This document shows, one piece after another, positions 23,553 to 36,929 of a DNA stretch of 64,000 bases. A program made the translations under genes and the position numbers. This stretch comes from Allium sativum (taxonomy: Eukaryota; Streptophyta; Magnoliopsida; Asparagales; Amaryllidaceae), in assembly GCA_030737875.1 (NCBI GenBank), contig CM060912.1, forward strand, positions 121,658,993 to 121,722,992. Reading direction: 5' to 3'. The first letter of the stretch is position 1, and every line of letters starts with the position of its first letter. Below the pieces are notes generated by a model that was not told where the DNA came from, did no database searches, and saw only the letters and a program-made list of their open reading frames with translations.

Positions 23553-24266
23553 AAGGTTATTCAAAAAGTTCATAATATGATATATTTTTTTGAAAATTTT
23601 AAATGGAAAATTTTGAAATGATTTATAACACTAGTTTATTCTCATAATCTGATTTTTGAAATTTGATTTTTTATTTTTTATTTTTGATCTATGGACATGT
23701 TACAAAACCATCATGATATTATTATTTAAAATTGTAGTTAGTTATTTTGAAAATTCATTTGACTACATGAAAAGTTATTTGATTATTTGAAAAGTTGTTT
23801 TGTAGGATAAGAGTACTGACGGTTGGTGAAAGGACATCAAAAAGAAATGGATATATATAGTGTAAATCAACAAATAAACGAGTACCAAATCAAATTATAA
23901 CTTCGAATTTTCATCTACAACTTATCTTTATACTGTACTTCTCTTCATTTTCTTCGTAATGCTGCTAGTTACATGTGAATCAGTCAAGAATTGACCAAGT
24001 AACGATCAAATGAAGTTTTAGTGAATAAAGAAAGAAGGAAACCAAAACTGTCGATGATTATCTTCAAATTGCATCCACAGTGTTCAAACTCAGCAAATGA
24101 ATATACTATCCTGATTAGAAAAGCGGGACCATCGTAATAAAGCAGATTTTATCGTCAAATTCTGAAAGATGTGAACATGTGGTTCATAACAATGGTAGAA
24201 TAACAAAAAGAAGGATTGTGAAAATTGGTATGCCTTATAATTATTTCATAATTATAATAGAATTTA

Positions 24267-24317
<51 letters not shown>

Positions 24318-24768
24318 TAGTTAGGTATAGAAATTCATCCTGTTAATAATCTTAGATATTTTGGTTCATATGTCAATACACTATAGTATACACATCAATA
24401 CACCAATTTAATTAAAATATCTTCTTATTTAAAATCTAACTACTATTTGATTTGGTTTTGAAAGGACATATTTTCAATTATGAAAATGTCAGTTCAAACT
24501 CTAGTTATCAATTTCATCATCTACTTATGTTCATATTATTTCAAAAATATATTAAAAGTATATAAATTGTACATAGATATATTAATAAGTGGAAATTAAT
24601 TTAAAATTTTCAAACATCTGATATTATTATAAAATATAAATATATCTTTTATATGAAATTTAAACATACATAATTTAACTTATATATTTTTCATAACAAC
24701 TTTTGATTACATTATCACAAATAGTATTTATAACTTCATACTAATTTTGATTTCTTAAAACTTGTATA
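23553..24768 (+). mobile_element. Eroded interior of element I or flanking DNA
   Basis: AT-rich sequence with no supported reading frame and no recognisable gag. An (AT)n tract lies at 24269-24312. It ends where the LINE poly(A) begins, so the rest of element I is missing or displaced. Confidence 0.5.
24269..24312. repeat. (AT)n microsatellite
   Basis: About 44 bases of perfect TA repeat. Confidence 0.97.
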
Positions 24769-24851
24769 TTTTTTTCCATAGCAAGTGGGGTTGAATGGCC
24801 CCTACCATTTATTAAATAAACCAAAATATTACAAGAAGTTTACAAAATACA

Positions 24852-25530
24852 TCAACTACATCTAGTAATAGATCGGACCAATCCACGTTTAGGAATAGAA
24901 ACTCCACTAAACATCCTATTGTTCCGCTCCATCCACAAAATATACAAAGATCTCTTACTAGATGTAGTTGATACAAATCCATACAAATCCAGTGTAACTA
25001 CACTCAAAGAACAAATGCGGAACAGTTTCTGAAAAATCCCATAAAATATACATGAATCATCCATTATCATACCCATCTACTTCAGCTTACCCCTTATATG
25101 AATTCCATTCATCAAAACCTTCCACACTAGTAAATTTTGTTTAGGTAACAAATTAGTCATCCACACTCTCAAATGCCATGGAAAAACACAAAGACCAGCT
25201 ATCAACCCTTCTTAAACTGACGCAATACTATGGACTGTCATTCCAAATTGAATGAACATAATCAGAAGCCAATGGGAACCTTATTAAGTTATCCCAAATG
25301 GATTGAATTAAGAATTAACTGGAATGAGGCAGAGAAAGCAAACCATTAGTACAAATAGAAGACAATGTTGCATTATCATTTATTCCAGTCATAATTCTGA
25401 CAGAATAATCAACTAAATTTCCTAGAATTGTTCCCTTACCACTCCAAGGATGAAACCAAAATGAAATGTCTTGTTTATATTTCCTATCACACTGAAATAA
25501 TGGCAGAAAAGAATCCCTTTGCTTCAGCAT
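24852..25530 (-). pseudogene. LINE ORF2 C-terminus, zf-RVT-like
   Basis: Two broken frames. At 25530-25315, DISFWFHPWSGKGTILG matches the I.FW.D.W...G.. word. At 25076-24852, LYILWMERNNRMF matches the terminal IW.ERN.R.F motif. Between them lies a degenerate zf-RVT region with stops and shifts. Confidence 0.85.
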
Positions 25531-25617
25531 AATTCTCTAAGTCCAGCTGCAATCAAGTGGGATTTCCGTAGTCCAAAAATGTTGATTCTTGAGAAGATTA
25601 ATTCTAACCCAATTTGA

Positions 25618-25905
25618 CTAAATATTCGAATCAAACCTATGTAATTTGTCAATTCTTGAAGATAATGCTGCTCTATTCCAAGTTTTCAAACTCAAAACAC
25701 CAAGCCCACCACTAGAAATAAGAGTGCATACCTTTTTGAAAGAAACTGGGATTAATTTTTTTGAGTATGGATTTCCATGCCATAAAAAATGACCTAATGC
25801 AAAATTGATCAAATCAATAATTTTTGTTGATAATATAAACAACCTTGCATAATATATTGCCATAGAGGTAGCCATATATTTGACAATAACAAGCCTTCCT
25901 ACCAT
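25618..25905 (-). pseudogene. LINE ORF2 fragment, RT connection region
   Basis: 95 codons beginning MVGRLVIVKYMATSMAIYYA and containing FLWHGNPYSKK and GGLGVLSLKTWNRAAL. These match the conserved GR..LIKSVL.....YW, FLW.G and GGLG...L..WN.AL words of plant L1 ORF2 downstream of the palm. Stops separate it from the flanking segments. Confidence 0.9.
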
Positions 25906-26042
25906 CGAAATTTAGATTCTAGTCAAGATGAAATTCTTGAGATGATGCTTTCAACAAGAGGTAAACATTGAGCTGATGACAATCTTGAACAACAAAGAGG
26001 AACTCCCAAATAATTTTTTGAATATGACATTGGAGATAAACC

Positions 26043-26324
26043 TTAATAATCTTGAAGAGAATCTTCAATTACTTTAGAAACTCTACCACACTTCAATTTA
26101 GATTTATTCTTATTAATAGTCAGACCAGTCATCATCTTAAAAGTATCAAGAATGTCCATTATTCCACTAATAGATTTAAGATTCGACCTAGTAAACAAGA
26201 GTAAATCATCAGCAAATAGAATTGAGGATATTTTTATCTTACTACAATAAGGATGGAAATCAATTTTCTTGCAAATAAAGGACTTGGCTGATAGTATAGA
26301 AAAATAATTCCATCGCACATACAA
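26043..26324 (-). pseudogene. LINE ORF2 fragment, FADD active-site motif
   Basis: 93-codon frame with ILFADDLLLF (FADD at residues 37-40, the second catalytic Asp pair), then MTGLTINKNKSKL, the usual SGL.IN..KS motif after the palm. It overlaps the previous segment in a different frame, showing a frameshift. Confidence 0.95.
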
Positions 26325-26688
26325 ATAGATAAGGAGAGATTGGATCCCCCTGCCTCAACCCCTGCTCAGTTTTAAAATATCCAAAAGATGAGCCATTGAC
26401 AGAAAGAGTAACACGAACTGAAGAAATACATGTGTATACCCAACAGAGAAAACGGACTGGAAAATTCATTCTGAAAAGGATATAGATAATGGAGTCCCAC
26501 CTGACAGTATCATATGCCTTCTGAATGTCTAATTTCATCACACATCTTGGAGAGATATTTGCTTTATTGTATCCCCTCATCAACTCAGTAGCTAACATAA
26601 TATTATCAGAAATATCTCTTCTAGGTAAGAAAGCACTTTGATTTGAACTATTAATATCATTAAGCACGTGTTTCATTCTACGAGCCAA
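26260..26688 (-). pseudogene. LINE ORF2 fragment, reverse transcriptase palm
   Basis: 142 codons with NQSAFLPRRDISDNIMLATE (residues 16-35), the first catalytic motif KLDIQKAYDTV (52-62, metal-binding Asp54) and LRQGDPISPYLF (111-122). These are hallmark plant non-LTR RT motifs. The true frame leaves this one after SPYLFVCAMELF by a shift near 26300 and continues in the overlapping frame that carries FADD. Confidence 0.96.
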
Positions 26689-26729
26689 TATCTTAGAAAT
26701 TCACTTGTATATTAAATTGCAACAAGCTA

Positions 26730-26945
26730 TTAGCCTAAATTGAGTAACATTGAAGGCATAGGTGTCTTAGGAATTAGAGCAAGACATGTTGCATTAATTC
26801 CCCCCAACATTTTACTATGAAAGAAAAAAACTTTAATGGCTTTTATGACATCACCACCTATAATTGACCAACATACTTTTAAAAAATGTGCATTAAATCC
26901 ATCGGGCCTAGGAGAACTTGTTTTCTTCATAGAAAAAATAGACAT
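26730..26945 (-). pseudogene. LINE ORF2 fragment, RT fingers
   Basis: 71 codons with KKTSSPRPDGFNAHFLKVCW and later NATCLALIPK. These match the start of plant L1 reverse transcriptases (K.PGPDGF.A.F.K..W and N.T.L.LIPK). The reading frame is broken before the next segment, near 26700-26730. The stretch 26946-27296 has no long frame but lies in the same ORF2 path. Confidence 0.9.
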
Positions 26946-27296
26946 AATAATTTCTTCACGTGATACCTCATTTATTCGTTGTTGCTTCTTTTCATTGTGA
27001 ATGGTTGGGAAATTAACATGAGAGAAAGACTCTAGGTTAATAGAGTTACTTGAAGAGTTACCTGAAGAGTTACCTAGAAGTGATGAAAAATAGTGAAGAA
27101 AAGAAGCTTGGATCCCAACAATATCAGAGTAAAGTCTGCCCTCCGCATCTTGTATGGAAGTTAAATTGGTCGCAGCTTGATTTCAGATAGTTATGAAATG
27201 TAGAGGTATTTTTGTCTCCATGAAGATTCCACTTAGTCTTGTTCTTTTTCTTTGCCATTTTTCCTTCTTCAATATTTGCCATAGCTAACTCAGAAA

Positions 27297-27596
27297 TTAA
27301 AGACTTCTCTTGAATTGAAAATTAGCCATATCAACTTCATATCTACAGTTCATGATATCATTCTGAACCTGGAAAAGATTGTTCCTGATAGTATTTGATA
27401 AGCTAGCACCATCACCATAATTATTTTTTCCCCACACCTTCAGAACCGTCTTCAATCTTTTCAATTTTTCCTGTAAAATAAACATAGGATTACCATGTAC
27501 ATGAACCATCCAACTGTTAGAAACAATGACAAAAAATTAGGATGATCAGTCCAATTATTAAAAAATGAAAACGAGGGATGTCTTTTCATGCTAATC
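27297..27596 (-). pseudogene. LINE ORF2 fragment, end of endonuclease region
   Basis: The minus-strand frame 27509-27297 reads ...GNPMFILQEKLKRLKTVLK VWGKNNYG..., the linker typical of plant L1 ORF2 between endonuclease and RT (G-x-PM..L..KLK.LK..LK.W.K..YG). Upstream, in another frame to 27590, the words FSFFNNWTDHPNF match the conserved F.FFN.W.DHP.F motif, so a frameshift lies near 27515. It is cut by LTR F. Confidence 0.85.
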
Positions 27597-30205
27597 TGTA
27601 ACAACCCGAATTCCGACAGACCGATCTTTTTTTCAAAATTCCAATCTATCGAAACTCAAGTTGTTGTGCTTTGGCATCTTGTAAAAAAGACAGAGACATA
27701 AAATATGTCAAAGCTCAGAAAACATCTCACATCGAAATGGATAAAATATAATATAATTGAAGTATAGCCTTACCATATTAATAATACTGCCTAACCAGTA
27801 TCCAAAGCTATTATGTCTCTGCCACAAATCTAACCTGCGAGTATGTTATGAGGAGGGGGTCAGAACACAAGTTCTAGTGACTGGATTTAAATTATACACT
27901 TTGGATAATCCTACATATACCGTCCAATCATATTTTCTTAACTATTAGGTTACTTGGGTTAACAACACTCAAGGCTTATACACATGTCGTACCCATTTAC
28001 TTCCTTGTGGATTAACCTAATATAGTATATATGTAGCTACCCCTCAATACTGAGGTACACCCCATGGTACCTCACTCGCACAGTCTCCACCGTAATGCTA
28101 CAGAAGTGAACGCAGTCCCTCATCCTACGCCAGAGTGACGTACGGATCTCTACATAACAATGTTACGTTCTGCATATATCTGTCATTACTACGCTACGTA
28201 AGCGTACTGACTGCCATTGTCGATCGAATCAGATTTCATACCGGAGTAATGCCCTCAAGTCTACGATACACCACCCAGAGCCGACATGCATGTATCTAGA
28301 CTGTCCCACATACGTATTATCAGTTGTAGCTCGATGCCTTAACCGCACATTCTCTAATGTGCATAGAGTTCCGTGGCAGAGCGATATAAGAAACATGGAA
28401 GTCGGTCGGGAGCTTTTCCATTTCTGTACAGGCCTGTCTTTAAGAGCCTCTATATACAGAAATTCCTAGGGTCTGTTTTCATGATGGCTATGGCCCCACC
28501 TCGGCCCCTCCCTAAACTAGTAAAGACTACAAGAGCTAAACGACTGCCCCTAAAAAACAATCTAAACATCAGTTTGGCATCTTCCCTCAACCACTGTACC
28601 CCGATAGTGAAAGGTGAATGTCTATTGCTTTTAGCTCTAGTCTTTTCGCATCCCAGAGGCTGCCGATGATGGGTATCTGACGATCTACTATCCTTGTTGG
28701 TCGTGACCCTTCGCCTCCCCGTTGAGGCAATCGCCGAACCACCTTGGTGTCACCGTGTCACAGCATTCTAACTGCATAGCTACTTTTACAGTCAAGGCCC
28801 ACCCACCTAGTAGTTACGCGCAGACCCAACCTCTGTGAGCACAACTTGAACATCTACCACCAGATAGAAGACTACAAGGGGCACCTTACATAACTCAGGA
28901 ATCCGCGTGCTTCCCCTTCTAGTCTTTCGGAGCCGACATAATAATAAGATAAATGTGTGCTCCCCTCGTGCCTTATAACACCACGATGATCCACCTCGTT
29001 GGGCTATTCACCCTCAAATGTGCGGACTGGTCTAAGTGCCTCACTTTAATATGTTGTTAGACCCTATGTCTAAACATTCTTTTACGCACTTGCTTTACCT
29101 CATCAGGTTTCCATTTAACTTGGTTATTCTTGTTTATATTGAATTCTTAATCAAGTTACCAAGTTCGCCTTGCTTATTAATTTCATTTATATAACTTAAT
29201 CCATTTAAGTTTATTAATAAGTCCACAACATGTTATTCCCTAGATTGTGGCCCAAGGTCTGTAATCCACAATCCCTTTTATGTTCTTGTTTGATTTATCA
29301 TCACAATAACATGCTCTACTTAATATGTAATTAATTATATCCCAATTCACATCATATCTATTTAACATGTCAGTCATTTTATGATTAAATATAACTTATT
29401 TCATAAGTTTTCCTCATTCTTTCTCATTTAATCATAATTCCATTTTACACCGTTACTACAACTTATCGTTGTTTACTTATTAACTTAGTTCTCTTAACTA
29501 AGGTCTATTAATATGTTTCTCTACCCATTTATTACAACCTATGTTATAATTTCCTCTTGTCCCTAAGACAAGTCCAAACATGTTATTCTTATCAGCGGGT
29601 TTCAGACTTTCAAGTTTACAAATTACTTAATTTATAATTAAGTACAACTTCTTATATTTCATATTTGTTCCCCCTTTTCTCAACTGGTTTCCAGCTTTAC
29701 CCATTTACTGACTATTTAATTTACAATTAAGTGTCCCTTATCTCATTTCACTAGTTATCCCATTTCATTACTAGTTTACTATAACCTAAGTTATATTCTT
29801 CACTTGTCCCTACGACAAGTCTACCTATTATACAACATTCTCATTATTGTTATTTATTTATAATAGGTTATTATCATTCCTTGTTTAAACCATTTACTGT
29901 TGTAACCCATTATTCTTCATTCACTGTAATATATGTTCCTTATTTTATTTAAGAAAACACTCCATGAACCTTATCAGTTTGATTTTTTGAAGGAATCAGT
30001 GATTTAATTTTATAACGTATTTCCATCCTAATCCGCGGTGGCAAGTAATTTCTTTCCTTTTTCTTACTTTATCTATTGTGGCTTACTTGCAACCACATTC
30101 TTAGAAATAGGTCACCTAGGGAATACATCACTTTTCCTTCGTAATGTACTAACTCAGTCCATTACATCCCTTCCTTTCTAATTTTACGAGTTAGACATTA
30201 ATTAC
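27597..30205 (-). mobile_element. LTR F, 3'-end segment
   Basis: Begins TGTAACAACCCG, the reverse complement of an LTR 3' end, directly against broken LINE sequence. Bases 27592-27596 (TAATC) are its expected target duplication; the partner is outside the window. The segment has no supported gene; a 98-codon frame at 28373-28669 shows no recognisable domain. Between 29150 and 29950 are many short inverted repeats (for example ACTTGTCCCTACGACAAGT and TTAATTTATAATTAA). It is interrupted by E at 30206 and resumes at 42433. Confidence 0.82.
30201..30205. repeat. Target site duplication of E, left (ATTAC)
   Basis: ATTAC precedes TGTAACGTCCC; the same word follows the other end at 42428-42432. Confidence 0.95.
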
Positions 30206-30890
30206 TGTAACGTCCCAGAAAATTCGGCAAATGGAATGTAGAGTTTATTAGAGATTTAACTATAAATAATCAATTAAATATTAGTACTAGAATTAAAAAC
30301 CAAATATATGGTCAGGTATGGATTGAATTCAGAATGGTTGGTTGAAAATAAAACATCGATTGTTGAACGTTTGAATGAAATCTGGTTGGATATTTGAATT
30401 GGATTTGGAATTCGACTGAAAGTTAGATATTGTTGAACTTTAAATAAATGTTATTGACGTTAAATAAATCAGAAATCTTATTCATTAATATGTATTGAAA
30501 ATTTGCTTGTATATGTGTGTGTTCATGAATATAAAGAAAATTGAAATTTAACTTTTCAATTTAGAAACGAACATGGTCATTGTTGAACTAACGTAATCAA
30601 ATAGTAAACTGATAAGCGGTTTAAATAAAAAATAACATCTGTATACAAACGCAGTCAGAATTCGACCAAATAAATTTTACTAGATTCAAAATGTTGAGGC
30701 GTGATGGTACATAAAATTTCATCATGATTAAAATTCGTTTGTGGCAATTCAAAAACAAAGCGTCAACATAATTTGCAGTAGAAATTTTGAGGAACCGTAA
30801 ATAAATAAAACAAAACATTTGGTTCCTTCCTACACACACTAACGATTCCTTGGTTCCCATGGAAACTTGCTACCCACGGGTTCCTACTTC

Positions 30891-30897
30891 TATAAAG
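30891..30897 (+). promoter_or_regulatory. TATA box, E 5' LTR
   Basis: CTATAAAG, about 25 bases before a TTTTTCCCCCC pyrimidine tract; repeated at 38823-38829 in the 3' LTR. Confidence 0.7.
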
Positions 30898-31266
30898 TTG
30901 TATTGCTTTTTCCCCCCAAATTTCTTCATTATCGAAACAAAGTTCCTTTTCTTGTGATGGCAACGGATCCAAAGAATGAGAAAACCATAAATCACCGTCG
31001 CCTAAATCAATTCACCCTCTTTCTTCCTTGAATTGGAAACGCATCTCCATAACCACCACGAAATCGAAGGCGCTACCAGCCATCACGTCATCTCCAGAAG
31101 CTGGCTTCAAGCGTTGTCTCCTTCTCTTCAGTAGAATCGAAGGCCGCCGGTGTTAGATCGTCACCGTTGTCTGGAATTTTTCCACCATCACCAAGCTCGC
31201 ACCAAAGAATTTGTAACCACCGCGCAAAATTGTCAAAACCTGCTCCATCTCTTCGTTGCTGTATAG

Positions 31267-31272
31267 GTGAGT
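31267..31272 (+). promoter_or_regulatory. Candidate splice donor, E 5' LTR
   Basis: TATAG|GTGAGT at the end of the leader; GTAG|GTGAGT at 39199-39204 in the 3' LTR. Confidence 0.55.
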
Positions 31273-32844
31273 TTCGACTCAAGATTTAACTTGTTTCCAA
31301 GTAAATTGATTTCAACTAGTACTAAATATAATGGTTTTTCCCTCATTCTTGTGGTTGTTGTTGGTCGCCTTGTTTACCTTATTTCAGTCGACACCCTTAT
31401 GTTTGTTTCTGCCTGGGTGCGCTTAGAAAAAACAAAAAGTTGTTGCCTTTTCCATTACCGTAACTTTCCTTTATCACTTATATGTCTAGTCTGAGAACCA
31501 AGCTATCACTTTGCTCCATTATATTTGCACTCTGGCTACCCCAGGCACTGACTCTATTATTATGTTAGTGTTAATTGTGTATATGCCATGATTCAAATGC
31601 CATGTAGCCGAAACTTGCACACGTTATGACATGCAAACCCTAGTCTTATTTGTGATCATGTATCCCTTACTGCTTTGATGTCTGCTTCGCTTACGTGGTT
31701 GCATCTGAAACCATACGTCGACAACTTATTTCTCGCAGGTATACTGTGCCCCACTCTTAACACCTAGGTACTATTGTATTAACTATAAAAATATGGAGAA
31801 CACAAGTTATACCATATACCAAACCTGATTATATTTGAAGTTTCCCCATGTTGGAACTTAATCATGCGGTCTACATGTTTGGCTTTCTGTATTTTGTAAA
31901 CCGGGTGGATGAATTGATTTATATATGACATGTAACTAGCATATTGATTCGAATATTGATATTGTTTAGGATTTAACTTCTAAAAAATTAGTTAAAATCA
32001 ACTTGAGCCTGGAAATATAATGTGACAATTAGCATAATAATATGGGTTGAGTAAATTAAACCCCTTACACTTATTTTATCAAAATTTACAGTATGATCTT
32101 AGCTGTTGTCTCCATCAACATGTATATCGAACACATAAATTAGTATACATTGCATGTAAGTACCCATGTTGGTATATACACGCATATGGATAAAAATATA
32201 TAGTTTCACATGATTTAGTACACATCAGTAAATTCCCTGTTAATGCTCTTTCATGATTTTATGCCATCTTATATAGAGTTAATGCAGAATCCAATTGCCT
32301 TGAGTAGATTCTTATTTGTTTATAATCTAGTGTTTTGCTGGTTGAAATGTTATACCTATTTCTGATATCATCACTTATGTTATACATACATTAAAATTCT
32401 GAAGATAAACGATGTTAAAAATAAAGAAAGGAAGAAGTAAAGTGATCTTTAACCCGAACTACTCTAATTTGGAAATCTATTGCTTCACTGTCTACGTTGT
32501 ATAATCAGATTATGTTTCTTCTTAGTAATTACGATATTATGGCCGAAAGTAGCACACATATTGTACATTTTCCTGAAATGAATTCATATTGAACTGCTAA
32601 TTCATTTTGATACTGCTACGTAACAAAATTGGGGATATTCCTAACTACATCGGACTGGGTATCAAATTAGAATCTGAACACCTCTTCCTCATGCTTGCAT
32701 TTATGAATACCCCTTACATTGCTTTGTTTACTTGAACACCACCTGCCTCAGGTTTATTTTAACACCCTGATATTTCTTTGCACTATTCACACATGAGTAC
32801 ATTTGTAGAAATTTTGAGCTTGGCCATTTTAAAGGCATATATAG

Positions 32845-33368
32845 TAATGCTTATATAGTTGGTAAAAAACCATGTTGTCATAAGTGATGCTTATATATTT
32901 GGTATAAAAACCATGTTGTCTTAAGTGATACTTATATATTTGGTATAAAAACCATGCTGTCTTAAGTGATGCTTATATAGTTGTCGTAAAAACCATGCTG
33001 TCTTAAGTGATGCTTAAATATTTGGTATAAAAACCATGCTGTCTTAAGTGATGCTTATATATTTGGTATAAAAACCATGCTGTCTTAAGTGATGATTATA
33101 TAGTTGGTATAAAAAACATGCTGTCTTAATGATGCTTATATAGTTGGTAAAAAAAAACCATGTTGTCTTAAGTGATGCTTATATATTTAGTATAAAACCA
33201 TGATGTCTTAAGTGATGCTTATATATTTAGTATAAAACCATGTTGTCTTAAGTGATGCTTATATATTTAGTATAAAACCATGCTGTCTTAAATAATGCCT
33301 ATATATTTAGTATAAAACCATGTTGTCTTAGTGATGCTTATATGTTTGGATAAACCATGCTTTTTAAA
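32845..33368 (+). repeat. 40-41 bp tandem array, 13 units (E 5' LTR)
   Basis: Units follow GTGATGCTTATATATTTGGT plus an ATAAAAACCATGCTGTCTTAA half. Early units have TTTGGTATAAAAACC, later ones TTTAGTATAAAACC, so two subtypes are arranged in blocks. Confidence 0.95.
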
Positions 33369-34589
33369 CCAAAAATGAAATGACCTGAAACCATTTATTT
33401 ACTACCCTTTTATTCACTGAAGCGAAATTATTGAAACTAATTTGTTCACTGATATGAAATTGATCATTTGAACTTATATAAATTGCATATGTTTCTAAAT
33501 AGTATCTATTTTCTAAACTGCATATGTTTCTGAACTGCATTACTAATTAAGTGCATATATCGACATATTCACTGCATTGATTAAGTGCATACATCGAGCT
33601 ACTTAATGAGCTAATTTCCCCTACTGCGTTCCCATCAGAAAACTGTAATTAATATGCTCTCGGTTTTGTGTCATGCATGAATGCCTCGTTAACCTGTCTC
33701 TGCACGTATGCCTACTTAAGTACCTCATTGTTACACTGATATTCGATTTTAACCTACCTGTCCCAGTGTTGATATTTCATGTGTGTTTCCCTTACTAGTT
33801 GGAACTGCTCCAACTGTGTTGCCATTATTTCCATAGGCACTCTTGTTGCCTATGTGTATCCCACCATTATTTAGAAATCTTGGCTGTACTTGTAATTTTT
33901 TTTGGGTCCTGGAAAGCTGGGTCAGTACACATGGCTACATATACACGTATGTATATGAAAGCTTCTAGAACCACCTGTATTATTGTTATATTCGGTACGT
34001 GACGTTGAGGCTGTACACATGTGTATATTATATATATGTGTGCATTCGCAAATGGCCGATACCGTTCGTCCCTGTAAATAGATAAAACTGATATGAACAG
34101 ATACCACAATTGTTTATTTTATATATGACATTGATGTTAGGACTAACTATTATATTAAGTTTATATTGAAATTAATTTACTTGAACCATGATTTAATCCT
34201 GGCTCGAGTGTTTTATGTTTTAGCATGGAACGCTCGGGTCAGACCCAAGCAGTACAGATTTAAAGGTAACAACTTAGGATTCGAAGATTGGCGAAGCTGG
34301 GAATTCTAAAGATGGCGCACTCTAAAGATTTTTATACCAGTAATTATTTTTCTTGTATTAAAATTGTTCTTTTAAATTCCGCTGTATATAAAAGTATTGT
34401 ACTCAAAACTCTGATTTATAAATAAAAGATTTATTCTGTTGTTCAATATCGTGTCATTTATTTATTCTGTATGTCCTGTGTTAATTCTATTTTTTTAAAC
34501 TCCGTAAGCTAAATACGCTTCGTCGATTTGCACGTTTTAAGTTGGTTAATTATCAATCTGAAGCGGTCAAAAAGGCGAGACGTTACAAG

Positions 34590-34601
34590 TGGTATCGGAG
34601 C
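34590..34601 (+). other. Element E primer-binding site
   Basis: TGGTATCGGAGC, two bases after the LTR end; one mismatch from TGGTATCAGAGC. Confidence 0.9.
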
Positions 34602-36929
34602 TTTGGTTTATTAAAAGCCTAGCTTATCGGGTTTAAATGAATAGGATCGACACTAAAAGAAAAAGCGGATTTTGAAAATAAAAGGGTTTTGAAAATAATT
34701 TGAAAAAAAAATATTATACATATTTTGAAGATTAACCTTTTGAACCAATACAGCGGAAAATTTATTTTGAAAATTAAAATTTTTGAGAATTCCCAGTCTT
34801 CGGATCCAGGCTTGAGAGAGCTAATCTTTGGTAAGGCCTCTTAAATTTGAATCTCGAATACATCATCAAACGACATTAGAGTAAGATAAGTATGGGAGAA
34901 TCAATTGTGTATTTTAGAAATCAAGGATAACTGAAATTTATTGGAATAAGAATTCAAATGAGAATTTGGATGAAAGGAAAAAAGAAAAAAAAAGAAATTT
35001 GAAAATCATTCCAAAGATGAAAATGATAAATTTTATTTCGATAATCGGAATATAAACAAATGAAATGGAAGAGTATAATCGGAAATCGATTGTGTCAAAT
35101 TGTGTTATTAACTTAGATTATTCAGAATATGGCAAAATAATTTATAAATGGTTCCAAACCAATAATGCACAATCGAATATATGAAATCGATGGTAAGTTA
35201 TAAGCTTGTAAATGAGAATTATAAATGAAGAAAATCGTAAATGAGATAAAGTGAAATGTGAATGGAGATTTTAAGGAGATTTGAACCTGTATTTGAATGG
35301 AATCAAAATTAATTTTGTGTGACATGTTCAAGAATAGTATTTACTTTTTAAAAGAAAATGATGATTGAAAGCAAAAACGTTGCAATTGAAATTGAGAATA
35401 AAGAAAATTTAGTTGATTGGTATAGCAAGATTATTCTGAAGTTCGGAATATAGATCAAATGAGATTTTCTGAAATTCGAAATATATTATCGAATAAGAGG
35501 TTATTCGAAAAGAAGTTATTTATGCGAGTCAACTATGTAAAATTTCAGGAAATACTGTTTACTTATGTTTTAATTAAAAGTTTAAAATTTAAAATATTAT
35601 TAATTAATTGATTATATATTCAGATTAAAGAATAAAATATATTTTTAAAAGTTACATATCTTGAAGGCGTGAATTGTTGTAAAGGAAATAAATTCTTAAC
35701 ATAAAATTAGAAATTTCGAGAATAAATGTTTTGTTGGTATTCGAAGTATGAATTTTATCTATTTCAAGGTTAATAATGTTGTTCAGTTAAGGTCTGAGAG
35801 GTAAATATACCCCAACTTGATTGACTTCATTGTTGACTAAGAAATAGTTAAGGTTCGATAGCAAGAGTGGTTAAGTGAAGTAAATAAATGAGTACCGGTA
35901 GCTAAGGGAGAATAGCAGTGTTTTATTTAATAGTGGTTTAATTTAAATAACGAATTTAGAAATGTTTCCCCCTAAGAATGAAGTATATTTTCTATAGAAG
36001 GTAAAGATGTGTGAATATATGGAATTATTTTCCAATGGCAATAAAATATTTTCTGGAATTATAAATATGATAATTGGAAATGTTTTAAAAAAAAATCGTG
36101 AGAGGCTAACGAGAATGGCAAGGACCAAAGAATAAAAAGCCGCACATCGAGAACGAAGGACAATAGAACGGAAGAGAAGTAGATTTGTAAACTAAATTCG
36201 AGATTGTGAAAGAAACGATTGGATAAGAATGGAGTTAAGGAAAATTAGAAACTAACTGGAGGTTAGTTAAGTCGAATAATTTCCCGAGTATTGATCTGAT
36301 ATTGGTTTCGGCCTTTAGGGTTGATACTTAGAAAATTGTTTGCTTGCTAATTTACAGTTGAAGGATGTGAATGTGAGAGAGGGGTAATGCGTGAATAAGG
36401 AAATGTGTTATAAGGATGAAAATTCCAAGATGGAAGAGCATTAAGATTTGAACTGAGTGAGGAACTTAATAAATGAGAAAATTGGGAGAAATTTGGTTTG
36501 TAACAAATGAATTCAAAAACCGAAGTTGTAAGGATATCAGATATTTGAATTGAGGAGGAGATCGAAACTGAAATTTTGAGAATTGGAATGGAATTTGAGG
36601 ATAATCGATTTCGGATATTAAATATAGAAGTTTTTGGAATTTATATGGAAAATATATATGAGAACATAGGAAGATAAATTGATTTGAGGTGAATTTTATA
36701 GAATTCATTCATATAAAAATGTGATGTCTGAAATATGATTTGGAAATAAAATCATAAGTATGATTTATGATGAGTATGGAATGAAGTACTATATAAACAC
36801 AGTATTATATGTTTTCAAAAACAAAATAAGGGAAGTACCATCCTTCTCCTCTAAATTTTAAGCTTTGTTAAAGATATGCTACTGGTGGTAGTAGGTTGTC
36901 CAGACATAAAACTCGAGTTGTCATTGTTC

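Larger units (their letters stand above)
24769..27596 (-). mobile_element. L1-type LINE remnant (3' part)
   Basis: A reverse-oriented non-LTR retrotransposon. Its coding relics run, in minus-strand order, from the end of the endonuclease region through reverse transcriptase to the C-terminal zf-RVT-like region, then a short 3' UTR with AATAAA and a seven-base A tail (T7 at 24769-24775). The right edge is not a natural 5' truncation: coding similarity continues up to LTR F at 27597, which appears to have split the LINE; its 5' part would lie beyond the window. Confidence 0.9.
30206..34587 (+). mobile_element. Element E 5' LTR
   Basis: TGTAACGTCCC ... GACGTTACA. TATA box 30891-30897, leader with short ORF starting ATGGCAACGGATCC (30958, 24 codons, also in the 3' LTR), donor GTGAGT 31267-31272, 13-copy tandem array 32845-33368, possible acceptor TTTATGTTTTAG (AG 34222-34223) and AATAAA at 34421-34426. 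TATA and AATAAA being 3.5 kb apart implies an unusually long R region. Confidence 0.93.

Noticed and set aside
28373..28669. 98-codon frame in LTR F
   Set aside because: No recognisable domain, sits antisense inside LTR F, and no support from a second copy.
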